Shown: piece after piece, positions 50,001-57,752 of the stretch | Numbering within the stretch: the stretch's first letter is position 1 | Layout: every line of letters starts with the position of its first letter | Assembly (NCBI GenBank): GCA_013399015.1 | Contig: VWZX01002950.1 | Location: 191,985 to 255,984, forward strand | Direction of reading: 5' to 3' | DNA from: Galbula dea | Taxonomy: Eukaryota; Chordata; Aves; Piciformes; Galbulidae | DNA: 64,000 nucleotides | Notes under the pieces: model-generated | What the model saw: only the letters and a program-made list of their open reading frames with translations | Database searches by the model: none | What the model was told of the DNA's origin: nothing | Position numbers and translations under genes: made by a program

Positions 50001-51063
50001 TTACAACAGATACTCTCCTTGATGTTGTCCTGGAGTTGACTGGTCTTGGACTGCTTAGTGCCAACATCAGCAGCATGTTTTCTTCTCTCTCCTCTCTCCC
50101 AGGATGCTTTGCAAGAGATGTATAACCAGGAAGGCATATTTCCTGGCCAGCAGTTTAAACCTCCTAGAAGACCATGGACTCTCCTAAACTTTCTTTTTTG
50201 GGCCACAGTTCTCCTCTCTCCTCTCTTCACATTTGGCTTTGGAGTTTTTGCAAGTGGATCACCTCTCCTTATCCTGGCATTCCTGGGACTTGTTGGAGCA
50301 GGTAATAAAAGCAGAGAACATGCTAAGCCCACAGTGGCATTAACAGGGTGCCTCACCTCCAGTAACATCAGTGTATTAATTAATATGGATGGGGCTTGCA
50401 GAAGAGTGCTGGAGCTCACTCTGACCCAGGCAGGCTTGCCTTCATGTCTTGGGCAATGTCTGTAGCAGGCAGTAGGCCAGGATGCTGCCTGAAGGAGCAG
50501 CTACTTTTACTGCACACCTTCTCTGTCACTTAATTAAGAGAAATTAATAAAAAATGGAAAAAGCAAACCACAAAATCAAACAAATAAAAAACCCCCAAAC
50601 CTCCAGCCCCTCATCCCCCAGACAAAAACCCCTAACAAACTCCCCACCCAAAATAACCCAAACCCCAACTAACCAAACCAACCCAAACCCAACAACAGCT
50701 GGAGGCAGGGGGAAGAGGGCTCTGTGCATGCTACCTGTCCTGTTAGCCAACACAGAAGCAGTAATTAGCTTTCTGAATGGGGATTGTTGTGCTGTTCAGT
50801 AACATCTGACCTGGGATCCATGGGCAGCCTCCTGCAGCTCCCTGTTGGCCCGTAGTCACTCTTGTCTTCAGGAATGGCTTAACTCTTGTTGGTTCTACTG
50901 GTGTGTTCACATGTAACTCCCTGACCCTCCCACTGGTTTTAATGTCTCTCCCCTTTCTCTCTCCTGTTTCCAAGCTTCCTTTGGAGTTCGTAGACTGATT
51001 GGAGTGACTGAAATAGAGAAGGGCTCCAGCTATGGCAACCAGGAGTTCAAGAAGAAGAAATAA
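37863..51063 (+). CDS. AGPAT3: 1-acyl-sn-glycerol-3-phosphate acyltransferase gamma (8 coding exons joined)
   Basis: The exons join as 37863-38040, 41662-41831, 42366-42527, 44668-44821, 45248-45350, 47902-47977, 50103-50301 and 50975-51063. They total 1131 bases, giving 376 residues plus TAA, the usual length for the family. The product transfers an acyl chain from acyl-CoA to lysophosphatidic acid to make phosphatidic acid in glycerolipid synthesis; family knowledge places AGPAT3 in ER and Golgi membranes with a preference for polyunsaturated chains. Visible motifs are the catalytic NHNFEID at 95-101 (NHX4D), the substrate-binding region around KRELLYVPLIGW (123-134), EGTR at 176-179 and LPRTKG at 205-210. 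A hydrophobic anchor spans about 8-36, and two membrane segments lie at about 307-330 and 333-350. The tail ends in four lysines, which fits a KKXX retrieval signal. The start has A at -3 and G at +4. No frameshift or missing key residue is seen. Confidence 0.97.
38041..41661 (+). other. AGPAT3: AGPAT3 intron 2
   Basis: The donor is GTGAGT and the acceptor is TCTTGTTACAG. It contains a sense CR1 at 40255-40468 and a short CA/TA-rich piece near 38124-38160. Nothing else is recognised. The frame open at 38416-38759 in two registers is T/C-rich and not treated as coding. Confidence 0.85.
40255..40468 (+). repeat. CR1 LINE copy, sense, in AGPAT3 intron 2
   Basis: AATTTCTTCCAGGCAAGAG, CAGGCTGCCCAGGGCAGTGG, CATCCCTGGAGGGATTCCAG, TGGTTGGACTTGATGATCTC and the terminal GATTCTGTGATTCTATGA mark a well-kept 3' end. 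It is the fuller version of the copy at 31571-31862. Confidence 0.95.
41662..41831 (+). CDS. AGPAT3: AGPAT3 coding exon 2 (residues 60-116), catalytic motif I
   Basis: It completes a CAG codon, then encodes LVMLLEWWSGTECTLF and the catalytic NHNFEID (His96, Asp101), ending after GVLG at a codon boundary. The donor is GTACGT at 41832. It differs from GTAAGT at one base but is usable. Confidence 0.97.
41832..42365 (+). other. AGPAT3: AGPAT3 intron 3, mostly a CR1 copy
   Basis: The intron is 534 bases long, and about 350 of them are the antisense CR1 at 41891-42240. Only about 59 bases separate the donor from the repeat, and about 125 bases lie between the repeat and the acceptor TTTTTCTCCAAG. 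Without the insertion it would be under 200 bases. Confidence 0.9.
41891..42240 (-). repeat. CR1 LINE copy, antisense, inside AGPAT3 intron 3
   Basis: It begins AATCATAGCATTGGCAGGG and follows the same text as the copy at 3798-4148, including CATTCCCCCTAGTCCTATCA. It runs further at its 5' side: CTTGTAGCCCCCTTCAGACA and CTGGAAGGCCAC. The low divergence from the 3.8 kb copy points to a fairly young subfamily. Confidence 0.95.
42366..42527 (+). CDS. AGPAT3: AGPAT3 coding exon 3 (residues 117-170)
   Basis: It is 162 bases, exactly 54 codons in phase 0, from SSKVLAKRELL to DYPEYMW. It covers the substrate-pocket segment KRELLYVPLIGW and the CKRKWEEDR region. The donor is GTAAGT at 42528. Confidence 0.97.
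42528..44667 (+). other. AGPAT3: AGPAT3 intron 4
   Basis: It is about 2.1 kb with the acceptor TTTGCACTAG. A near-palindromic AT-rich site (AATTTAAATCATGATTAAAA) starts at 43535. A tandem duplication lies at 44525-44568. No transposon or exon is recognised, and frames open on both strands at 43684-44135 appear to be chance. Confidence 0.8.
44525..44568 (+). repeat. 22-bp tandem duplication in intron 4
   Basis: Two adjacent 22-base units both start AAATGAGACAACT and continue TGTGAGAC in the first and TGTGCCTG in the second. The duplication ends 99 bases before coding exon 4. It is a candidate variable-number repeat. Confidence 0.65.
44668..44821 (+). CDS. AGPAT3: AGPAT3 coding exon 4 (residues 171-221 and part of 222), EGTR motif
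   Basis: It encodes FLLYCEGTRFTETKHRISME through LPRTKG to CLRGT, ending with one base of the next codon. EGTR (176-179) is the lysophospholipid-binding motif of the family. The donor is GTAATG at 44822, weaker at +5 and +6. Confidence 0.97.
44822..45247 (+). other. AGPAT3: AGPAT3 intron 5
   Basis: It is 426 bases with the acceptor TTTTTCCTTTGCAACAG. Nothing else is recognised in it. Confidence 0.85.
45248..45350 (+). CDS. AGPAT3: AGPAT3 coding exon 5 (residues 222-255 and part of 256)
   Basis: It completes a Val codon and encodes SAVYDVTLNFRGNKN through GKKYEADMCV, ending with AG of an Arg codon. The donor is GTGAGC at 45351. The YDVT segment is typical of the acyltransferase fold in this subgroup. 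Confidence 0.97.
45351..47901 (+). other. AGPAT3: AGPAT3 intron 6
   Basis: It is about 2.6 kb with the acceptor TCTCTGCTAAACTAG. A G-rich stretch with a GGGGGGGG run lies near 46376-46420. A minus-strand open frame at 47177-47659 matches nothing I know. A short CA repeat lies near 45902-45911. No CR1 is seen. Confidence 0.8.
47902..47977 (+). CDS. AGPAT3: AGPAT3 coding exon 6 (residues 256-281)
   Basis: This short 76-base exon encodes RFPLEDIPQDEKEAANWL through HKLYQEK and ends at a codon boundary before GTAAAC at 47978. It is the acidic and helical linker after the catalytic domain. Confidence 0.96.
47978..50102 (+). other. AGPAT3: AGPAT3 intron 7
   Basis: It is about 2.1 kb with a strong acceptor, TCTCTCCTCTCTCCCAG. 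A run of eight G residues lies near 48828-48835. No repeat family or exon is recognised; the open frame at 49592-49828 has no known relative. Confidence 0.8.
50103..50301 (+). CDS. AGPAT3: AGPAT3 coding exon 7 (residues 282-347 and part of 348)
   Basis: It encodes DALQEMYNQEGIFPGQQF, the basic KPPRRPW segment and the C-terminal hydrophobic pair from TLLNFLFWATVLL to LGLVGA. The donor is GTAATA at 50302. The long minus-strand frame over this exon is its antisense shadow. Confidence 0.97.
50302..50974 (+). other. AGPAT3: AGPAT3 intron 8
   Basis: It is 673 bases with the acceptor CTCTCTCCTGTTTCCAAG. It includes the A/C-rich tract at 50563-50697. The rest is unremarkable. Confidence 0.85.
50563..50697 (-). 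repeat. A/C-rich low-complexity tract, G-run-rich on the minus strand
   Basis: The + strand is almost free of G and T and contains around ten runs of three to five C separated by A-rich spacers, such as AAACCCAAACCCAAC-like units. The minus strand therefore has many closely spaced G-runs. The complement resembles the GT-rich tracts of intron 1, but in the opposite direction. Confidence 0.8.
50975..51063 (+). CDS. AGPAT3: AGPAT3 last coding exon (residues 348-376, stop TAA)
   Basis: It completes an Ala codon and encodes SFGVRRLIGVTEIEKGSS, then YGNQEFKKKK and TAA at 51061-51063. The terminal lysines match a cytosolic dilysine (KKXX) ER-retrieval pattern. Confidence 0.97.
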
Positions 51064-51184
51064 CTGAGAGCCACAGCCCTGCACATAGAGCCAGCCTGTG
51101 GTACCCCATTAACTTCAGTGACAGACAGCAACAAACACTTAGAAACTCTCTTTTTTTCTTAATAACTGATGACTAATATTAATG

Positions 51185-51190
51185 AATAAA
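51185..51190 (+). terminator. AGPAT3: Proximal AATAAA poly(A) signal of AGPAT3
   Basis: A canonical hexamer lies 122 bases after the stop codon, inside ATTAATGAATAAAACTTGAG. A G/T-rich piece (GAAGTTGGAGG) lies downstream at about 51209. It would give a short UTR form. Confidence 0.55.
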
Positions 51191-52382
51191 ACTTGAGCCA
51201 AGAATGAAGAAGTTGGAGGCATCAACTGAAGAGAACATGTCAACTTTCTGCCTGTCTAAGGATTACTGTAGTCAAACTGGGGGAGAAAATCTGGGGTGGG
51301 GTAGAAGAAGAAACTAATTGTTCTTGCTTTGTTGGGGGACTTAGGGGTGCAGGGAGGAAGAGGGCGTTGGCTGTGGCCACGAGCATCTTCAGATGACTGA
51401 ATACACTGGTTTCTGTCAAGAGCCCTACACTCACTTTTACTCCAGGAGCCACTGAATGTTTCCTCTTCCTAAAGCCAACATAATGTTTGCTGATTTCCAC
51501 CTTTTTTTTATGAATGAGCCAGGAAAAAACAACCCTTCTTAAATTGCTTGACAGATGCTCACTGGGTTAGAGTGGCTTTGGAGAGGCTGTGTTGTCATGG
51601 CTGCAGGTGAAATCTATTTGTGTGTTAACACTGGTACCTTTTATTTTCAGGCCAGGTCTTCAAACTTCTGTAATGCAGGAGAACAGAGAGAGGAATTTGG
51701 AAGCATTGATTATTGATCAGCACATACCATAGACCAGATCCACTAGTATTAAACCAATAGCAAACTCTCATCAGATCTCCTGCTAACTGCACAAGGCTGT
51801 TAAGTTCAAAGCATTACTTCAGTCAGAGTGTTTGCCCTCTTTCACATCATCCATCTGTGATCATCTGGAATCTGTCTGGCCTTGGTTTGTTTTCTGAATG
51901 CATGACAGCTGTGGGAGTTGGAGTTGTGCAAAGAAGGAAATTTATTGACTGGTCCTGATGTTTTCTCCTTTTCTTTCTGTTTGTATCTCTTGGCACCAAA
52001 GCCCAGTTGAGCCAGCCTCTCTCAGTACACTGGGAGGCAGCAGCAGCCATCAGCACAAGGGTTTGCAAAATGTCATCCTGCCCAAAAACTGGCAAAGGAG
52101 AGATCTGTAGCAATCAGATTTTGAATAATTGGCATCTCTTGAACTTTTATTGTAAGTTTGGACATGGACATGGGGCCAGGATCTTACCCCGGGTGCTGTA
52201 ATGATTAAGCTGTGCTGCACTTGTGCTTTAGATGTTCATGTGAGGTGTGTTGCAAGTTGAGCTGTGCTGGTGAGCATTAGAGTGTGGGATCTCTTCAGGG
52301 ATTTTAAATGTCTTTAGTTTTCCTTGGTGACCTTTGGGATTTTTCTACTGAAAATTAGAGATCAGAATCATGGCTGTACCTG

Positions 52383-52421
52383 TCTTTTTTTCCTTTTTCT
52401 TCCCCCTTTTTTTCTTTTTTC
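52383..52421 (+). repeat. 39-base pure polypyrimidine tract in the 3' UTR
   Basis: An uninterrupted C/T run including TTTTTCTTCCCCCTTTTTTT lies in the presumed 3' UTR. If transcribed it could bind PTB-type proteins; this is inference. Confidence 0.7.
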
Positions 52422-53646
52422 ACCTTTTCTTTACAAAGACATTCTGGATTTTTGTAGCTTGCTGCTGTTTGTGTAGCTGGAGGATTCTTTGCTAACAGAA
52501 ACTACCTGCATGGTGAAGTCTGAGGGCCACAGTCTGCATTTGGCTCTGCTCAGAAGGTGGTGAAACCAGTTGCACATTTCCAGCTGAGGGCAGAAGCTGA
52601 CCCCTGGGGTCTATATTTTTAAGCCAGCTACAACTAAGACTAGTTCCCTTTTGTAAAGAGCAGCTCTTAATCTGAGCACTGGTCGTTAGGTTCACCTTTG
52701 CTCTAGTAACTAAGATAAGAGAGAGGAGTAATTGACCTTCATTCCATGTTTACTGTTGGAATGTCACCTCTTCTCCCCCAGGGTTTTCTGTTTTCAAACA
52801 CTGGAAGGACAGTTTGGTAACTTAGGAAAAAGAATTCACTTGGAGTCATTAATCACTGTTCTGTCATGCACTTGATTTTTATTTGTGGTCTTTCCAACAA
52901 GAGGGTTTGAAGCATGACCCAGGCTGGCTGTCTCCTGTCAGACTCCTCCTCGCTGAATCACTGTGCCTGGAGCCCCAGCATTAGTGTGTGTCCCCTCAAA
53001 GAGCTTGCCCTAAGGTAGGGGATGCAAAGCTGTTGTTAATGTTAGTGGAATTTGGAACCTGCTTTGGGAATCGGGAGAAGAGAGCCTAGCTGTCAGTCTC
53101 TTTTCCTTGCAGGATGTTTTTGTACTTTGTCTTTAAATAAGGTTAGGCTTCCCAGTGCTGATAAAGAGAACTCTGATTTTCCTCCTGGTTTTTCACCAGA
53201 GGACTCAAAGCAGGATCTTCTCTTTTTTTTCCCCTTAAGTAATTAAATAATGGATATAATTCTTGATTCTTAGAAAGATGTTACAAATGCTATATCCTTG
53301 CTTCCTGGAGATGATATTGAGTATAGATAAATTGTACTGGCTCAGCAGAGTGAGGCTTGCAAAGCAGGCTGACCACTCACTATGTTTTATACTTATATTT
53401 GGAGCAGTATATTAATGGGCATGAGAAAAATTTCATCAGCTAAATCCCTTCTTAATGCTGAGAAGGGGGGAGATGCTTCAAGGAGAAAGGAATGAAAGGC
53501 CTTTCTCTGGACAGGATTCTTTTCTCCTCTTAGTGCATGTAACTCCCTGTTTGGAATCATGGGACTGGTGCATGTACAGCAAAGGGGAGAACAACCAACA
53601 CTTCTGTGTCCTGAACTTACTGGTCATGTTTTCTTTTGGAACATGT

Positions 53647-53652
53647 AATAAA
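53647..53652 (+). terminator. AGPAT3: Candidate internal AATAAA poly(A) signal
   Basis: The hexamer lies in ACATGTAATAAATACAGC, about 2.6 kb after the stop. Use is unproven. Confidence 0.3.
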
Positions 53653-53958
53653 TACAGCATTAGTTACTTAAATTCTGCTCTTCTACACAGACATATCAGT
53701 AACCCTTTGGAAAACTGATGAGTACAGAGCCAACCCAGACCTCTTCAGCTGGAATTCTCTCTCCTGGAGCAGGGGTTTATCCACACACGCACACAGGAGT
53801 CTGGACAGAGTGACTGGCAGCAGCTGAGGCTCATGTCACTCATGGAAACTGGCAGGTGGCTTGGATTGGAAAAGTCAGCATAGATTTTATATCTTATTTT
53901 CTTCTGGTTTAATAGAACATAGCTTGTATATTTGACTACCAAGCCCTTTAAGAGCAAT

Positions 53959-54022
53959 AATAAACAAAACTATATCATGGGTTTTTGTCTTTTTGCTTTT
54001 CAACCACGCTAGGTTTAATAAA
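53959..54022 (+). terminator. AGPAT3: Pair of AATAAA poly(A) signals
   Basis: Two hexamers lie close together: at 53959 in GCAATAATAAACAAAAC and at 54017 in GTTTAATAAACTTAAAG. T-rich sequence between and after them (TTTTTGTCTTTTTGC) resembles a downstream element. This makes them a plausible middle poly(A) site. Confidence 0.4.
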
Positions 54023-57000
54023 CTTAAAGCTCTAGGAGCCTTTCCTCTCTCCACCTGTCACAGCTTTCATTTATTGCTTGGTTGTTTAGCCTAAATGCTG
54101 TGTTCTCCAGTGTGGACTTGCAGGCTGACTGCCATGGAGTTCAGCATTGACTCTGGAAATGAATGCTGCTCAGATGGATGTGGACAGCTGCTGAGCTCTT
54201 GGCCTTGGCAGCACTTGGCACGCTCACAAGAACAAGGATGTTGCTCTCAGAGTTGGCTTTGCACTTCTGCGGTAGCACTGTGCTGACCTACACCTAAGAA
54301 CCTAGCTGGAGAGCTCAGAGACTGCTGGTGCTGTGGCATCTCTCCCTTAGGAAGGCACAAAAAGCTGCTGCTGAAGATCACTGGTCTCCAGAAGTCCTGG
54401 CTGGGTAGGGATTACAGTTCTCCTGCTCTTTGTGGGCTGAATGTGCTCTTTCACTTGAGACTTTGCAACTTACCTGTCTCTGGCACAAAGAGCATGGGCA
54501 ATGTTCCTCTCTTCTGCTTTAACTTCTCTTGAAGGGCTCTACACTTAATTGCTGACCAATGAAGATGACTGCTGCCTTTGTCTCCATGGCTCACTAGTAT
54601 TCACAGATAAAGGGAGTGTGCCTGCTTGCTTCCACCTGCTCCCCCTTCTCCCCATCGCTGATGTCTGTACCTTTGCTTGCCAGTATTTTCTGCAGATGGT
54701 TCAGCTATGATTTCTTAGCTGGAACTTGGAGCTTTCCAGTTCAACCAGTCCTGTAGGCACTGTCTCACAAATGGGGCTTCTGGTCTTGCTGCATTTTGGG
54801 ACTGGTTGGTGTGCTCAGTAGGTCTCGAGTGACAGTTGTGTTTGTGATAAGAGATAATGTAACTTGGCTGCTTCATAGCAGAAATTTTCTTAGTTAAGAG
54901 AAGTCAGTCCCACATGTGCTCAGGTTGGCCATCACTGCCTGGGAACAGGCATCTCTCTGGCATTGATCAAACCCAAAGAAGGGACAAAGTCTTCCCTAAC
55001 AGTTGGAGTAACTAGCAAGTGGGGGGCACTGTACATCTGTTAAATGCCAAAGGTACCATTTCTGTCTGGGACTACCCCAAAATCTGGGTTTGCTTCAAGT
55101 ACATTTTGATTAAAGAATGTGGGGTTGGAGGCTTAGAACAGGGCTGAGTTTAATACCTTCTGCCTTCAGGTCCTTCAGGAAACTGTTCAAACTGGAACAG
55201 GTCCCCAAGTAGCACAGAATAGCCACAGAAGATATGAGAACATGGAAATGCTGCGTGTCCTCATTTTATCTGTACTTCATTTAATAGCTTCAGGAGTCCC
55301 TCTCTGGAATCTAGAGAAGTGAACAGGGAACAAAAATCTTCCATTTTTCAGGCCAGGCAGTGTCTTTCAGATTGAAGACAGACAATACTCACTTCATTTG
55401 GCATCTTGGAGAAGTGCATATTGAGAAGTCTAAGGCCAAGACTGGAGAGACCTCACCCTAATGTGTTGCATTCAGGTGCTGGAGGCCGAGGAAGATAGAA
55501 GTGAAAAGTCCAGTCCTAGGTTTCCTTTGCAAATGGGATGCAGTGCTCTAGCTCCCAGTGTCTCCTGTCACTTGGTGGGAAGTTTTTTGGTTCACAGCAG
55601 ACAATTACTACATCATCTGGTTGATGCCTGTGGAAAGAAGCCCATCCCTGGAAGGGTAATGCTGAATTGGTATTGACCCAGTGGGTCAGAGCTGCTTGCT
55701 TCCATGTTTCTGAACCTTTTGCTCTGTAGTAGGCTGCCAGCACTGAGTGAAGGCTGAGAAGCAGGTGACAGCAGCCCTGAGAGCTGCAGAGTAAAAAGGG
55801 AACACCAGAAAGTGCATCACTGGAAGGAGCACCAACACCAACAAGTTCAGCCCAGTTCTTGCCCTGAGAACACTGAGCAATTGCCAGGAGCTTTGCAAAG
55901 CAGAGAGGAGTGAGTGTATGGGAGCAGGCAAAGGGGAAACCTCGCTGGGACAGCTTACAAGGTAACCCTTGTTGTCTTCATGTCACTGGGCTCAGAATTT
56001 GTCTTGAGGAGGGCTAGCTTTAGCTGACTGGCTTAGCAATCTCTGCATCAGGATCTTGCAGATTGGTGGTGGTGGTTTTTCACCTGCTCTGGTTTTGAGG
56101 GGGAATGTTCTGGAAGTCGGTGTTACAGGTTCTGTGCCACCACTGGTAGCCACCAACAAATGTCATGGAAATACTCCATGCTTTGGAACTGGAAAGACAG
56201 CCAGTTGGCATCTGTAGGCCAAATATTTCGTGTTTCTCTTACCCTCATCCTCTCTGGGTTTCTGACAAACTGCCTGTGGTCCTTAGGATGTTGTACCTGT
56301 GGTTGGAAGACACTTGGGAAACTGTGAGGAAGGTTAATTGATGCACTTTCACTTTTCTGGAGAGTACTTGAGTGCAGTTGATTGCCTGCCTGTTCCTAAA
56401 GAGCTTCACATCAGCAGAAGCATTTTACCCTCTTCTGAAGAGGAAATGTCTTCTGGACCTTTAGCAAGAACTGGAACAGAAGAGTACTTTGAAACTCTAA
56501 ATCAGAAGTGCTCTTTAGTTGTGGGGGCTACCACTACCAGTTTCTGATCTTACACCAGTTTTAGTCCTTTATTTTTCCAAATGACTTTATTTTGGCCACT
56601 GTGCATTTTCCCAGGGGAACAGACTGATTTACCACTCACAGTAAGGTCTGACTTGCCAAGGGAGGGAGAGAGGGCAGCAGAGGCTCATCAGGAATGAATT
56701 TGGTGTGGTTTATTTTTCCCCCCAAGGCATGAACTGGTTCTTTGCACCTCCTTTATTAGATGCATGTGCATCTCTGCAAAAAGCTAACTTTGTAAGATTT
56801 TGCTTCAGCTTTGTCAGACAAAGCTTGTGACAACTCAATGCTCCTTGCCTGAATGCCAGGCAGGCAGTGCCAGCTGCCTGTGTCCTTCACTCCCAGCCAT
56901 CACCAGCAGGTAACTGTAGCTTTAATGAATAACCTGGTCGGTTTCACCTTCTCTCTGAGTGATTTGTTACACACTTGGCATTGGAAGGGGAGTCTGGAAG

Positions 57001-57166
57001 TGCCAGAGGATCATGATCAGCCAAACCTAAGGAGTAATCCAACTGCATACAGGGTACTCATTTACTGTGCATGTCTAGATATTTTTGTACATTTTTACAG
57101 CCACTTCTTACACTTGATTTTATGATGTTCAGAAGAGATGTGTCTGAATCTGGTTAACAAGAAGCT

Positions 57167-57172
57167 AATAAA
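57167..57172 (+). terminator. AGPAT3: Candidate distal AATAAA poly(A) signal
   Basis: AAGCTAATAAAACTCAAGCC lies about 6.1 kb after the stop, near where T/G bias starts to fade. Another hexamer is at 57351-57356. It is the best guess for the full-length transcript end. Confidence 0.4.
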
Positions 57173-57691
57173 ACTCAAGCCTGTCACCTACTGTAGTTTC
57201 TACCAAGAGCTGTGCCCAAACAGACGTGCAGACTTACAGTGCTATCCAAAGATCCCTTTGTAAGTTGTCTCTTCAGTTCTGCTTAAGCAGTTGATGCTGT
57301 TTTTACTGGGCTTTCAGAAAAAGATCAACACAAAAGACCTTGTCTTGTAAAATAAAATAGCTCTGGCTGTGTGAAAGTGCTGGATAACAGAATCTCATTT
57401 ATGCTGTCAGCTGCTTATTTACCTGGAGGTGATTTTGGACAGACTCTACTGCTAGAGAGGGGTTTTGGTTGTGTTTGGAAAGGGGGTGACTGCCCAGCAC
57501 TGCTGCTGTGTTCCTGAGTGAGTACCAGGAATGTCCCTGGCAGATCTCCATCCTTTCCCCCTCTGGAGTTTGTAACTAAACATGCACTAAGGGCTGTTTT
57601 CTTTTTGCCTTGGTTGGTTTTATTTCCATGTACACTCTTTGGTCTCAGTCCTCCAAACTGATCCATGTGAGGGCCACTTGCTTGCAGCAAT

Positions 57692-57752
57692 AATCACAGA
57701 ATGTTAGGGGTTCGAAGGGGCCTCTGGAGATCATTTAGTCCAGTCTGGGTGG
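57692..57752 (-). repeat. CR1 LINE fragment, antisense
   Basis: AATCACAGAATGTTAGGGGT followed by GGCCTCTGGAGATCATTTAG and TCCAGTCTGG is the antisense tail of a CR1 with only the last ~60 bases kept. It separates the presumed AGPAT3 3' end from the distal flank. Confidence 0.85.

Larger units (their letters stand above)
51064..57190 (+). other. AGPAT3: AGPAT3 3' UTR (proximal end sure, distal extent inferred)
   Basis: Sequence after the stop has no further coding exon and stays T/G-biased. Candidate poly(A) signals lie at 51185, 53647, 53959, 54017 and 57167. Use of the first gives a UTR of only about 140 bases; use of the last gives about 6.1 kb, which would suit the long UTRs known for this gene family. 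Which ends are used cannot be told from sequence. Confidence 0.6.

Noticed and set aside
49907..50419. 170-codon minus-strand open frame
   Set aside because: It is the antisense of AGPAT3 coding exon 7 and flanking intron; the + strand reading is certain.
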